The translations under genes and the position numbers were made by a program. A stretch of DNA of 64,000 nucleotides from Adlercreutzia mucosicola DSM 19490 (lineage in GTDB: Bacteria > Actinomycetota > Coriobacteriia > Coriobacteriales > Eggerthellaceae), in assembly GCF_000422625.1 (NCBI RefSeq), contig NZ_AUGK01000017.1:1-64000 (forward strand), read 5' to 3'. Shown here piece after piece: positions 24,741-34,275 of the stretch. Position 1 is the first letter of the stretch; every line of letters starts with the position of its first letter. The notes under the pieces are model-generated. The model worked only from the letters and a program-made list of their open reading frames with translations, had not been told where the DNA came from and did not search any database.

Positions 24741-25758
24741 GGACGTAGCCTCCCTTCTGCTGGAAACGCAGGATATCGACGAAGCTCTCCACGCGCGTCT
24801 CCACGCCGGCCGTGCCCGACTGCGCGTCGATCATCAGGTTCAGGATGGGAGTGCCCTGGATGCAGCGCATGATGGCGTCGTCGGTCATGGAGTCGGGGCC
24901 GCAGGGGAACGCGCTGATGAGCACGATGCCGTCGATGTGATCCTCCAGCATGAGAATGGCCCCGATGAGCTCGCGGTTGATAAGCCACGGCATGGTGTCG
25001 GAGAACTCGAAGCTTTTCTTGTAGGCCTTGTCGTGGTCCACGGCATCGGCGTAGACCACCGTGGCGCCCATGTCGGAAAGCGCGTCCACCACCGCACCCG
25101 ACAGGTAGGGATCGTGGGTGATGTAGGGATGGGCCACCACGAGGATGCCCAGAGGGGCCGCGTCGGCCGAAGCCGCGCCCGCGCCCCCGGCGGCCCCGCG
25201 CGCAGCCGCACGGCGCTCGTCCAGGGAGCGCATGAGGCGCACCTGCGCATCGGAGAGGGCCTTGTCGTGGGCCTCCTGGGCATCCCAGGCCGCCTTGAAT
25301 GCCCGGCGCCCGTCGCGGGGCGATACCCCCATGCGCGCGGCCATCTCCTCGAAGGGACGGCGCACGTCCTTCATCTTGCGGGCGTCGCGCACCTCGCAGG
25401 AGACAACGCGCAGGTGCTGATCGCGAAAGGTGCTCTTCACCATATCGGTCGCCGACTGGAACTTCGTGCAGAAGCCGGCGCGATGGTCGCCCGTGGGATA
25501 GCTCGGCACGAACACGGCGTCGCAGCGGCCGACAAGGCTCGCCACATGCCCGATGAACACCTTCGACGCCAGGCAGCACTCGTCCACCGACAGGCGCTCG
25601 CCCTCATCGGCGATGGCCTTGTCGGTGGCATCGCTCACTACGACGGTGCGGCCGATGCCCTCGAAGAACGTCGTCCACAGCACGCCGAACCGGTAGAACA
25701 GAAGCGCCCGCGGAATGCCCACCACGCGGACGTCGGCCCAATCTGTCGCTTGGGGCAC
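24733..25758 (-). CDS. Acyl-CoA dehydratase activase-related protein (DUF2229-like)
   Basis: The 341-residue first gene of the operon starts with GTG at 25758 behind TAGGAGG. It contains VVGIPRALLFYR near the N-terminus, SVDECCLASKVFIGH and SYPTGDHRAGFCTKF. These are the pattern of DUF2229 domains, with cysteines that suggest an Fe-S cluster. With the next two genes it appears to be an unfused version of the single large activase seen in many Firmicutes. Confidence 0.75.
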   Translation of the reverse strand: MPQATDWADVRVVGIPRALLFYRFGVLWTTFFEGIGRTVVVSDATDKAIADEGERLSVDECCLASKVFIGHVASLVGRCDAVFVPSYPTGDHRAGFCTKFQSATDMVKSTFRDQHLRVVSCEVRDARKMKDVRRPFEEMAARMGVSPRDGRRAFKAAWDAQEAHDKALSDAQVRLMRSLDERRAAARGAAGGAGAASADAAPLGILVVAHPYITHDPYLSGAVVDALSDMGATVVYADAVDHDKAYKKSFEFSDTMPWLINRELIGAILMLEDHIDGIVLISAFPCGPDSMTDDAIMRCIQGTPILNLMIDAQSGTAGVETRVESFVDILRFQQKGGYVRG

Positions 25759-25901
25759 AGAAACCTCCTAGCAGTCGAAACGCCGCAGGAATGCGGCGCA
25801 GATTCAGTCGATCAATTATCTTAGCACAGGGCCGCCCCGCGCCCGCGGCCCTCGCACCATTCCAACGGAAGCGGCACTTCCGCGCTCAAGAGCGGCGAAA
25901 A

Positions 25902-26021
25902 GCGACCGAAATGACGTTTGGGCGAGGGATCGGCCGCCTTCAAGGACCCGAAAGCGGCGGTTTTCGTCGAAAAAACGGGTTTTGGAGCCCTGGCACCTCG
26001 CTCAAACGTCATTTCGGTCGC
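25902..26021. repeat. Large inverted-repeat element C
   Basis: Two 26-bp arms (25902-25927, 25996-26021) pair with one mismatch (a G-T wobble on the plus strand) and enclose 68 bp. The arm contains AATGACGTTTGGG, close to the core of the element at 9193. It lies between the activase operon's start and the DnaJ-like gene's end. It is possibly a MITE-like or structured-RNA element. Confidence 0.7.
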
Positions 26022-26069
26022 CTGAGAGCCCATGAGCCATCCCATCTCCAGGACGCCTTCCCCCATGTT

Positions 26070-26834
26070 TTACAAGCAGCACAGAAACGGCTGGCAGAAG
26101 GTGGGGCCGCACAGCGCGCAGCAGCACAGGGCGGAAGGGTCGCAGCCCCCCGAGAACCCGCGACGCTCGCTCTCCTGCTGATAGGCCCGGGCCCGAGCCC
26201 CGATCACCGCCTCAGCCTGGCGATAGTCGCCGTTGGTGGGATCGGCCTTGCGGGCGGCGCGAATCTGATCCACGGCCGCCACCGTGTTGCCGGCACCGTA
26301 GTTCGCCAGCGCCGCCAGGTAGTACCAGCGCCCGTTGCGCGCCTCCAAAGGCAACCCCGCCAAAACCGAGAGCGCCGCCCGATAATTGCCGGCATCGATG
26401 AACAGCACCGCTTGGCGCACCTCGGCCGAATCGGTGGCCGACACCTCGGGCCGCGGCACCGCGCTCGCCTGGGCCCAGCTGTTGAAGATATCCTCCCAGT
26501 TCACTTCCACCCACTGGTACTGATAGCCGCCCGGCCCGGTACCTGCGCTCCCGGCACCGCCGGCGAAGGGGTTGCCACCCGGCGCGCCGTAGCCGGTATA
26601 GCCCGGGTTGTAGGGGGCGCTGTAGCGGCGGCGAGCATCTTCCCGGGCGTACTTCTCGGGATTGGTGATGCGGTCGTAGGCCTCGTTGATCTTTTTCAGG
26701 CGCTCCTCGGCCTCGGGATCATCGGGGTTCAGATCGGGATGATTCTCTCGGGCCTTCTTGCGGTAGGCCTTCTTGATCTCGTCGGCCGAGGCATCACGAG
26801 GCACGCCCAGCACCGCGTAGGGGTCGTCAATCAT
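26070..26834 (-). CDS. J-domain (DnaJ-like) protein with Gly-rich linker
   Basis: The 254-residue protein starts with a J domain: residues 1-65 include DPYAVLGV, the HPD tripeptide in [10 protein letters not shown] and the helix IV region. A Gly/Ala/Tyr-rich linker follows, then a TPR-like helical region and a cysteine-rich tail ([20 protein letters not shown]). It would recruit DnaK to clients. The Cys tail is unusual and may bind metal or be palmitoyl-like/hydrophobic. Start ATG 26834 has AGGAG; it is 8 nt behind the upstream membrane protein gene, so the two are coupled. Confidence 0.88.
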   Translation of the reverse strand: MIDDPYAVLGVPRDASADEIKKAYRKKARENHPDLNPDDPEAEERLKKINEAYDRITNPEKYAREDARRRYSAPYNPGYTGYGAPGGNPFAGGAGSAGTGPGGYQYQWVEVNWEDIFNSWAQASAVPRPEVSATDSAEVRQAVLFIDAGNYRAALSVLAGLPLEARNGRWYYLAALANYGAGNTVAAVDQIRAARKADPTNGDYRQAEAVIGARARAYQQESERRGFSGGCDPSALCCCALCGPTFCQPFLCCL

Positions 26835-26842
26835 GAAAGCTC

Positions 26843-28051
26843 CTAGGAAGAACGATGGGCCGCGTCGGGGTTGATGCTCATGGACTCGAAGCGGTTCTCC
26901 ATCCATTGGTTGTCGAAGTGCTCGGCGCAGAACTGCTCGAGCGCGTTATCGGGCGTCACCCCCGCCAGCCGCGAGTACCAGCAGTCCAGCGCCACCAGCG
27001 TCATCACGCCGTTGAAGATCATCAGCACCGCGCACACCGCCGTGATGGAGTAGCGCCAGCGCCAGGGAATGAGGTTCACCGTGTGCAGCAGGGCCGGCAG
27101 GGCCAGCTTCACCCACACCACGCCGAGCGCACCCCACATGCACATGAACATGAAGTTGGTGCGCCCGTTGATGTTGAGGAAGGTGCCGGTGTAGTCCCAG
27201 GCCACCGCACCGAAGGCATATTCCATGAACCAGCTGACGAAGTACTCGAAGGCGCCTCCGATCACCGCGCTCACCAAAAACACCACGGCAATGGGCGCGT
27301 TGTGGAAACGGTTCAGGGCCAAAGTCATGAGCAGGGCCCCGAAGCCATAGATGGGCGAGAACGGGCCCCACAGAAGCCCGGCGCGATCCTCGTAATGACC
27401 GAAGTCCACCACGAGCACATGGTAGATGGACTCGATCACCACACCGGCCACACTCGCGATAACGAAGATCCAGAACAGGTTGAAGAAGTCCAGCTCGATG
27501 AAGCCCGAGCCCGATTTGTCCAAGCCCAGCGTGCCCTCTTCCATTTCCTCGCGGGTCTCCATGAGGCGCAGGCGGCGCTGCAGTTCGCGCTCGTCGGACA
27601 GCGAGGGATCCACGAACACGTGGGCCACCACGAGCACCAGGGCCGCGACACCCAGGGGCCACAGACCCTCGTTGATGCCGAACAACATAAGGTCGCAGGC
27701 GAGGGCCACCACCAGCGCGATGGCCATGGACTCGGCCAGAAGCCGCGCGCGGCGGCGCTTGCCGCGCAACAGGCGAATGCCGAGCACCACCGACGACACG
27801 ATGGCGAAGCACACCGCCGCCGTCAGGATGAGCGACAAAATGACGGTAAGCATCGACTCGTCGCTGAACGAGCCCTTGACGAATTCCTGGCCCACGGCCA
27901 GCCACACCAGCACCACTTCAGGGATGAGCAGCGCGCCGCCCACCACCAGAAGCGCCCCGAATATCTTCAGGGCCAGCGGCGTGCGCGCCTGCCCGCTCCC
28001 AATGCCGGGGTCGGGCTGCAAGGGGGTTTGTTGAAGAAGCGTAGAATCCAT
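26843..28051 (-). CDS. Putative ABC-transporter-like permease (PF06541/CmpB type)
   Basis: The 402-residue multispan protein has about four N-terminal membrane segments, a charged cytosolic stretch (residues 155-185) and then the characteristic motif region [16 protein letters not shown]...[18 protein letters not shown]. That region is typical of the uncharacterised putative ABC-transporter type IV family. No ATPase gene is adjacent and the function is unknown. It is cotranscribed with the J-domain gene. Confidence 0.75.
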   Translation of the reverse strand: MDSTLLQQTPLQPDPGIGSGQARTPLALKIFGALLVVGGALLIPEVVLVWLAVGQEFVKGSFSDESMLTVILSLILTAAVCFAIVSSVVLGIRLLRGKRRRARLLAESMAIALVVALACDLMLFGINEGLWPLGVAALVLVVAHVFVDPSLSDERELQRRLRLMETREEMEEGTLGLDKSGSGFIELDFFNLFWIFVIASVAGVVIESIYHVLVVDFGHYEDRAGLLWGPFSPIYGFGALLMTLALNRFHNAPIAVVFLVSAVIGGAFEYFVSWFMEYAFGAVAWDYTGTFLNINGRTNFMFMCMWGALGVVWVKLALPALLHTVNLIPWRWRYSITAVCAVLMIFNGVMTLVALDCWYSRLAGVTPDNALEQFCAEHFDNQWMENRFESMSINPDAAHRSS

Positions 28052-28166
28052 GGCGCTATGGTATCATGACCCCCGAATTCAGACCTCAAGCCCACAACAT
28101 ACCCGTAAGATGGCACCAATCTGACACCCTTGCAGGCCGGGCCGAACCCTATGGAAAGGAGCGCCG

Positions 28167-28595
28167 GTGACTACCGAGCAGACCGACAGCGCTACCTGGT
28201 ACCTCCGCATGTTCTCCTACCTGCTCATGTTGTGCGGCGTGTTCGGCTGCATCACCGGCATCGTCGTCATCTACCAGGCCTTCGCCGAGTCCGCGCCCAC
28301 CGAGGCGACGCTGTCCCTTGCCATGCTGGCCTTGGGCGTGGCCGCCGTGGCGACGAGCGGCATCACCTTGGCCGCGGGCATCGTCGGGCGCATCGCCTCG
28401 CGCAATCCCCGCCGCTTGTCATCGCTCTACACTGTGGCTATGGCCGGCATCGTGGGCACTGTGGTGGGCCTGGGCCTGTGCTATGCCACGGGCGACGATC
28501 TGCCTACATCGCTCATCTTCAACCTGTTCCTTATGGGTATCTGTCTAGTGGTTACCAACAACCTGCGGAAGGACGCCGACCGCACATCCGCCTAA
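28167..28595 (+). CDS. Hypothetical four-span membrane protein
   Basis: The 142-residue protein has four clear hydrophobic segments; the family was not recognised. GTG start at 28167 has GGAAAGGAG at a good distance. It is followed in the same direction by the gene at 28699 after about 100 bp. The spacer 28052-28166 shows nothing noteworthy. Confidence 0.7.
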   Translation: MTTEQTDSATWYLRMFSYLLMLCGVFGCITGIVVIYQAFAESAPTEATLSLAMLALGVAAVATSGITLAAGIVGRIASRNPRRLSSLYTVAMAGIVGTVVGLGLCYATGDDLPTSLIFNLFLMGICLVVTNNLRKDADRTSA

Positions 28596-28698
28596 ACTCT
28601 GGCAAATCTGCGCCCAAAGGCCTCCTGATCTTGTACAATGCACATCAAACGGCATTGGCCGCGTGGGGATGCGGCCGCGCTACTTTTCAGGAGGATTC

Positions 28699-30024
28699 AT
28701 GACTGAACACGATCCACAGAAGGCCGCTCGCGACGCGGCAGCCGCCTTCATTCAGAGCGCCGGCCCTGAAGCGGCCCCCACGTCCGGCACCGCGGGCAGC
28801 CCGGCCGAAGCCGCCCGCGCGGCCAAGGAGGCCTATGGCGCCACCGAGGCGGCCCAGGCCCAGACCGGCCAGAAGAACCGCACCATCGCCGTCGTCGTCG
28901 GCGTGGTGATCGCCCTGCTCGTGCTGGCCGGCGTCGGCGCCTTCCTGTTCACTCAGGGCGTCTTCACCAAGGGTGCCACCCCCGAGCAAGTCCAGCGCGT
29001 ACCGCTGTCCGACGCCCGCGTGATCGCCGCCTTCGACGAGGTCACCATGGAAGCCCCGGACATCACCCGTTACGCCTACGTGCCCCAAGACGCGCTCATC
29101 GGCCCCAAGTTCACCGACATCGTGGTGAACGAGCCGGTGGACCTGGGCGCCCCCAGCAACCAGATCGTGTCGTGCACCGCCACGGCCACGGCCGTGTTCA
29201 AGAACAAGGGCATCGAGATCGACGTCCCCGTCACGCTGCCCTTCGAGTATTCGGTGGAAGGCGAGACCTGGGTGCCCGGCGAGCTGACCCAGGGCGACCC
29301 CACGGCCATTCCCCTGGCCTCGGCCAGCGCCACCGAGATCGTGGACAACCGCAACGCCATCCTGACCGCCTATGATCCCACCTACGGCGAGGCCATGGCC
29401 GACGCCACGGTGGTCAGCACTGCGGCTGACCTCACCATCGACGGCGGCCCCATCACCATCGACCTGTCGAAGAGCGTCCAGCAGAAGCAGGAGGACGGCT
29501 CCACCATCGACGAGCTGCGCAACTGCACCGTGGGCATGACCGTGGCCTGGTCCAACGATCAGGGCTGGCTCGTCACCGTGACCGACGCCGGCGAGATCGA
29601 CACCCAGACGAGCCGCATTCCCGATCCCAACGCCGCGGCGACGGTGGCCCCCGCCGACACCTCGCCCCAGAATCTGGGTGCCGTGAACTTCGGCGACACC
29701 ATCGCCGTCGCAGGCACCCTGGAGGCTGTGGAGAACACCGGCGAGCTGGCCAAGGGCAACAACTACACCAACGGTGCGGCCAATCTGGACGCCGGCGGCT
29801 CGGTGCAGCTGGTGCTGCGCCTGACGCGCCCGCTGGACATGACGCTGAACGGCACGGCCTACCACCTGACCACCATGGCCGTGGCCCTGGGCCCCAACGT
29901 GACCGAGGATGAGAAGAACAGCCTCATTGGCCGCAAGGCCGACGTGAAGGGGCCGCTGGATGAGAACTTCCTCACCAACTGGTGCCCCGCCGGCATCAAG
30001 GCCATGGAGATCCACGTGGAGTAA
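28699..30024 (+). CDS. Membrane-anchored hypothetical exported protein
   Basis: The 441-residue protein has an Ala-rich acidic cytosolic N-terminus (residues 1-60), one membrane span (about 62-84: TIAVVVGVVIALLVLAGVGAFLF) and a large extracytoplasmic part of beta-rich, Thr/Asp-rich sequence with few cysteines. The family was not recognised. It resembles low-complexity surface proteins common in Coriobacteriia. ATG 28699 has a strong AGGAGG. Confidence 0.75.
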   Translation: MTEHDPQKAARDAAAAFIQSAGPEAAPTSGTAGSPAEAARAAKEAYGATEAAQAQTGQKNRTIAVVVGVVIALLVLAGVGAFLFTQGVFTKGATPEQVQRVPLSDARVIAAFDEVTMEAPDITRYAYVPQDALIGPKFTDIVVNEPVDLGAPSNQIVSCTATATAVFKNKGIEIDVPVTLPFEYSVEGETWVPGELTQGDPTAIPLASASATEIVDNRNAILTAYDPTYGEAMADATVVSTAADLTIDGGPITIDLSKSVQQKQEDGSTIDELRNCTVGMTVAWSNDQGWLVTVTDAGEIDTQTSRIPDPNAAATVAPADTSPQNLGAVNFGDTIAVAGTLEAVENTGELAKGNNYTNGAANLDAGGSVQLVLRLTRPLDMTLNGTAYHLTTMAVALGPNVTEDEKNSLIGRKADVKGPLDENFLTNWCPAGIKAMEIHVE

Positions 30025-30084
30025 CAGGGCGGCGGCCAGTCTGCGCCGAGCAGGAGAGTTGGGGGGCCTCAAGCAATGGGTCGC

Positions 30085-30190
30085 GGCAGGCGGCCTAAAG
30101 GCCGCCCCTACGGCAGCGCGGTACGTTGGAAAGGATGTCGGCGTTGCAGACTGGAGGCCCTTTCGCAGGCGAGGGCTTCAGCCCTCCCTC
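30085..30190. repeat. REP/BIME-like inverted pair 3
   Basis: Unit one is GGCGGCCTAAAGGCCGCC with a CCTACGG tail (30089-30112). Unit two is in opposite orientation (GAGGGCTTCAGCCCTC, 30171-30186). The pair lies between convergent genes, just before a strong terminator. Confidence 0.65.
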
Positions 30191-30202
30191 CCCCAGACAC
30201 AA

Positions 30203-30239
30203 GAAGAGCGACCCGCGCCACCAACGCGGGTCGCTCTTT
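30203..30239. terminator. Bidirectional terminator
   Basis: A perfect 14-bp stem (AAGAGCGACCCGCG, 30203-30216, with 30224-30237) with a 7-nt loop has Ts after it on the plus strand. It serves the convergent genes ending at 30024 and 30258. Confidence 0.8.
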
Positions 30240-30257
30240 TCATGCGAGCCGAGCTCG

Positions 30258-31139
30258 CTACTGCAGCGGCGCGCCCGGATTCTGGGGATAAGTAGGCGTA
30301 GTGGGCTGCACGGGCTGAGTCGGAGGCACCACAGGCGCCAAGGCCGTCCACTCGGGAGCATAGCGGGCCACCCAATGGCCGAGACCGCGCAGCGTAATCG
30401 TATTGGCCACGGTTTCAGCGATCATGGCCAGCACGTACACGACCAGTCCGGCAAGCAGCGCCGGGCCGAGAATGAAGCTCATGATGGCCAGCGCATCCGT
30501 CATCGAAGCCGTACCCACAGAGGACGACGACACGATAGAAGGCAGCGCGCCGCCCAGGCCCAGTAGCATGGCCACGAACATGATCACACCGCCCACGATG
30601 CCCACAACGAAGCTGACCACCAACCCCGGCACCAGCGTCACCAGCAGCAGCTGACCGATGTTGCGCTGGGCCACCTTCCAGAGATCCTTCACGTTGAAGC
30701 CATCACCGATGCTGTAGCCCATGATCATGCGCATCTGCATCAGCGCGATAACGGCCATGGCCGCCAGCGACAGAGCCATATAGACGAGCCATCCCAGAAT
30801 GGGAATGATGCCCAGAATCATGCCGACCACACTCATGACGATGCTCACCGCCAGCGCGATCACAAAAGCGTAGAAGCCGAACTCGAAGTTCTTGCCGGTC
30901 ACGCGCTGGACGGGCAGCGGCGTGCGGCCGCCGAAGGGAACCTCGCGGGCCCAGTGCAGCAGATAGCCCAGCACCACGAAGTTCAGAATGGGCACGCACA
31001 TGATCAGGCCGAGCACCACAAGTTTGCCGACGTAGCCCGGCGTCGCCTTGATGTCGGCCCAGGCGGCGCCGAGGCAGCCCTGGGCGTACGCCGGCTGCGT
31101 CGGCTGCGGCTGAGGAGCCGTGTAGTTCATTTGATCCAT
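30258..31139 (-). CDS. DUF4013-like multispan membrane protein
   Basis: The 293-residue protein has a Pro/Gln-rich cytosolic start, about six hydrophobic segments and a Pro/Thr-rich tail. The ADIKATPGYVGKLVVLG opening and GYLLHWAREV resemble DUF4013 proteins of unknown role. An open frame extends upstream to 31289, but the ATG at 31139 with AAAGGA is preferred. Confidence 0.7.
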   Translation of the reverse strand: MDQMNYTAPQPQPTQPAYAQGCLGAAWADIKATPGYVGKLVVLGLIMCVPILNFVVLGYLLHWAREVPFGGRTPLPVQRVTGKNFEFGFYAFVIALAVSIVMSVVGMILGIIPILGWLVYMALSLAAMAVIALMQMRMIMGYSIGDGFNVKDLWKVAQRNIGQLLLVTLVPGLVVSFVVGIVGGVIMFVAMLLGLGGALPSIVSSSSVGTASMTDALAIMSFILGPALLAGLVVYVLAMIAETVANTITLRGLGHWVARYAPEWTALAPVVPPTQPVQPTTPTYPQNPGAPLQ

Positions 31140-31327
31140 GACGATCCTTTCTCTTCTGCGGGCAGCACCCGCCTCACCAGGGCGGCGGTCAGCTCGTTTC
31201 GCGCGAGAATGCGTCCGTCCGCGTCGTCGCGCCAAATGGCTGGCATCGTCGCGTCCCCATTGTGACAGCCCGAACTTACTGACGCACAATCAGTAGCGGA
31301 ATCGTCATCTTTTCAGCAGAGAGCGGG

Positions 31328-31430
31328 GATCGCGGGCGAGCTGAAGCCCGCGGCCCTACGGAGCCTGCCGAGTTCCGTGTCCATGCCGGATGCCAAGCAC
31401 TTGCAGGGGCGGGTTTCAGCCCGCCCGCTC
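31328..31430. repeat. REP/BIME-like inverted pair 4
   Basis: Unit one is CGCGGGCGAGCTGAAGCCCG followed by CGG and a CCCTACGG tail (31331-31361). Unit two is opposite (GGGCGGGTTTCAGCCCGCCC, 31407-31426). It is located between the DUF4013-like gene's promoter region and the end of the MFS gene. Confidence 0.65.
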
Positions 31431-31462
31431 AACCGCCCGTCGGCCGTCCGCTCGGCCTCCCC

Positions 31463-32794
31463 TTACGACAGCTCGCGCCTCTCCATAACCGTATAGGCGG
31501 GGCGAATGTTGCGCTTCACGATGCGGTAGCACAGAAGCGCGGTTAAGGGCATCCCCAGGCACAGCACGGCACCCACCTTGAAGGAGGCCATGGTGCCGAA
31601 CAGGTCGATAATGGCCCCGGCCGTAGTGGGCCCGAAGGCCGCGCCGCAGGTGTAGCCGGCATTCAGCCAGGTGATGGCCTCGGTCAGACGGGCGTCGGGC
31701 ACGGCTCGCTCGCACACGCCGTTGGCCACGATCAGCAGCGGCGAATAGGTGGCCGCCCCGATCAGCGCCACCACCATAAGCGAGGGTGCCGAATTGATGA
31801 AGAACATGGTGCCGAAAGACAGCCCCAAAGCGCAGGCGGCCACCACCAGCTGCTTGGCCAGGGGCGCCCGCAAGCGCACCATGCCGAACAAGAACCCCAC
31901 AACCATGGACACCGCACCAGAGGCCATGAGCACGGTCCCGGCAAAATCGGGGCTGTGCAAATCTTCAGCCAGCGACACCGTCGCCGTGTCGAACAGACCC
32001 AAGAAGGCCCCGGCGAAGGCATAGATGATAAACAGCACCCGCACCGCCGGCGACGTGCGCATGAGGCTCTTCTTGGGCACCGAGCGACCCGCCCCCGCGC
32101 CCACCGCCGCCGGCTCGCCCTCCACCTCGGCAGCAGCAGTCTGCGCGCCCTCGGCCAGGTTGTCCGACCAGCCGGGCACCGGCTCGGTGGACTTCGACGC
32201 GCACAAGAGTGCCACGCCCACGGCAAAGGCGGCCCCACCTGCAATCATGCCCGCCGTCGGCACGATGGCCGCCGCCAGGGCGATGGAGATAGACGGGCTG
32301 AAGATGAACGCCATGTCGTCCAGCACGCTCTCGTAGGAGAACATGGTGCGCAGATCGGGAGCCGCCTCGCCCAGCTTCCCCGACCGAATCAGATAGGTCC
32401 ACCGCGCACGGGCCATGGCCTGGGGGCTCGGGTAGAATCCCACGAGCAGCGCACCCACGAACAGCGGCCACACCGGTCCGTGCACTGCCGTGTTCCCCAC
32501 TAGAACGACCAGGCCGAGCAGCGACACAGCGGCCGCCTTGGGCACCACGGCCGACTGCCCGCGCTCGTCGATGCGCTTGGACACCCGCGGCGTTACCACG
32601 AAGATGGACAGCGCGATCAGCGACGAGGCCAGCCCTGCCGTGAGAAACGAGTACCCCGACAGGGTGAGCATGGTCACCACGCCGATGTTCAGCATGGCGC
32701 CGAAGAAGCGCATGAGCAGGCAGGCGATGTCGAAGGCGTAGGCCGATCGCACCTGCAGCACCTTCTTGTACACACCGGGACTCACCGCCGCCAT
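31463..32794 (-). CDS. MFS transporter
   Basis: The 443-residue protein has about 12 membrane spans and a central charged loop with Ala/Glu-rich low complexity (about residues 225-255). It is an MFS-fold exporter or permease of unknown substrate. The open frame begins at 32941, but the ATG at 32794 preceded by GAGGTGAAGG is the likely start. It stands alone between repeat pair 4 and the divergent map gene. Confidence 0.8.
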   Translation of the reverse strand: MAAVSPGVYKKVLQVRSAYAFDIACLLMRFFGAMLNIGVVTMLTLSGYSFLTAGLASSLIALSIFVVTPRVSKRIDERGQSAVVPKAAAVSLLGLVVLVGNTAVHGPVWPLFVGALLVGFYPSPQAMARARWTYLIRSGKLGEAAPDLRTMFSYESVLDDMAFIFSPSISIALAAAIVPTAGMIAGGAAFAVGVALLCASKSTEPVPGWSDNLAEGAQTAAAEVEGEPAAVGAGAGRSVPKKSLMRTSPAVRVLFIIYAFAGAFLGLFDTATVSLAEDLHSPDFAGTVLMASGAVSMVVGFLFGMVRLRAPLAKQLVVAACALGLSFGTMFFINSAPSLMVVALIGAATYSPLLIVANGVCERAVPDARLTEAITWLNAGYTCGAAFGPTTAGAIIDLFGTMASFKVGAVLCLGMPLTALLCYRIVKRNIRPAYTVMERRELS

Positions 32795-33025
32795 GACCTT
32801 CACCTCGCTTTCGTCCGTGCAATCCTCGACAAGAGACGCCCGGCCAACCAGCCGAGCGCACGTTATCAGGGTACCACGCCGCCCGCACCTCGCGGAAGGA
32901 GAACCCGCCAAGAAGCCGGCCGCCCCGTTGGACGCCCCCACAAGAGGACGGTCCTAGCCGCCAACTTGTAGTACCATAGGCGGCGAACTTTTCACCGAGC
33001 AAGCCTATTTCAAGGAGCATCACCT

Positions 33026-33910
<885 letters not shown>

Positions 33911-33919
33911 GAAGCCGCC

Positions 33920-34126
33920 GTCGAGCGCGGCAGAGGGACGCGGTTCCGGGGACGTCTGAGCGCCCCCTGGAGAACGCGATTGTTAAGCAATAGCTTCCCC
34001 TTCAGCATCAGCGATTACGGGATGGTACCGAGATGCGTGCGTTATCTTCGCTATTGCTATGATCGCGTTCGGAAGGGGATGAGCGCGAAGTCGGCCACGG
34101 AACCGCGTCCCTCTGCCGCGCTCGAC
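33920..34126. repeat. Large inverted-repeat element D
   Basis: Two perfect 29-bp arms (33920-33948 and 34098-34126) enclose a second, inner pair of arms. Inner GAACGCGAT and AGCAATAGC at 33972-33994 face GCTATTGCT and ATCGCGTTC at 34050-34070. The whole can fold into one long hairpin of 207 nt. The loop holds GATGGTACCGAGATGC, found again at 44313 with one change. It lies between map and the XRE regulator gene. Confidence 0.75.
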
Positions 34127-34275
34127 ACCGAAGCGTTGGCCTGACCTGGGGTTGGCAACCGCAGGGCGCTTGAAAATGATGCCGCAAGTTGGTGGATTCG
34201 GCTCGCCGGCTACCGTAGAGTGGAATGCGTCGACACCGCCTGACCGATCGCATATTCACCCCGAGAGGACCCGCT

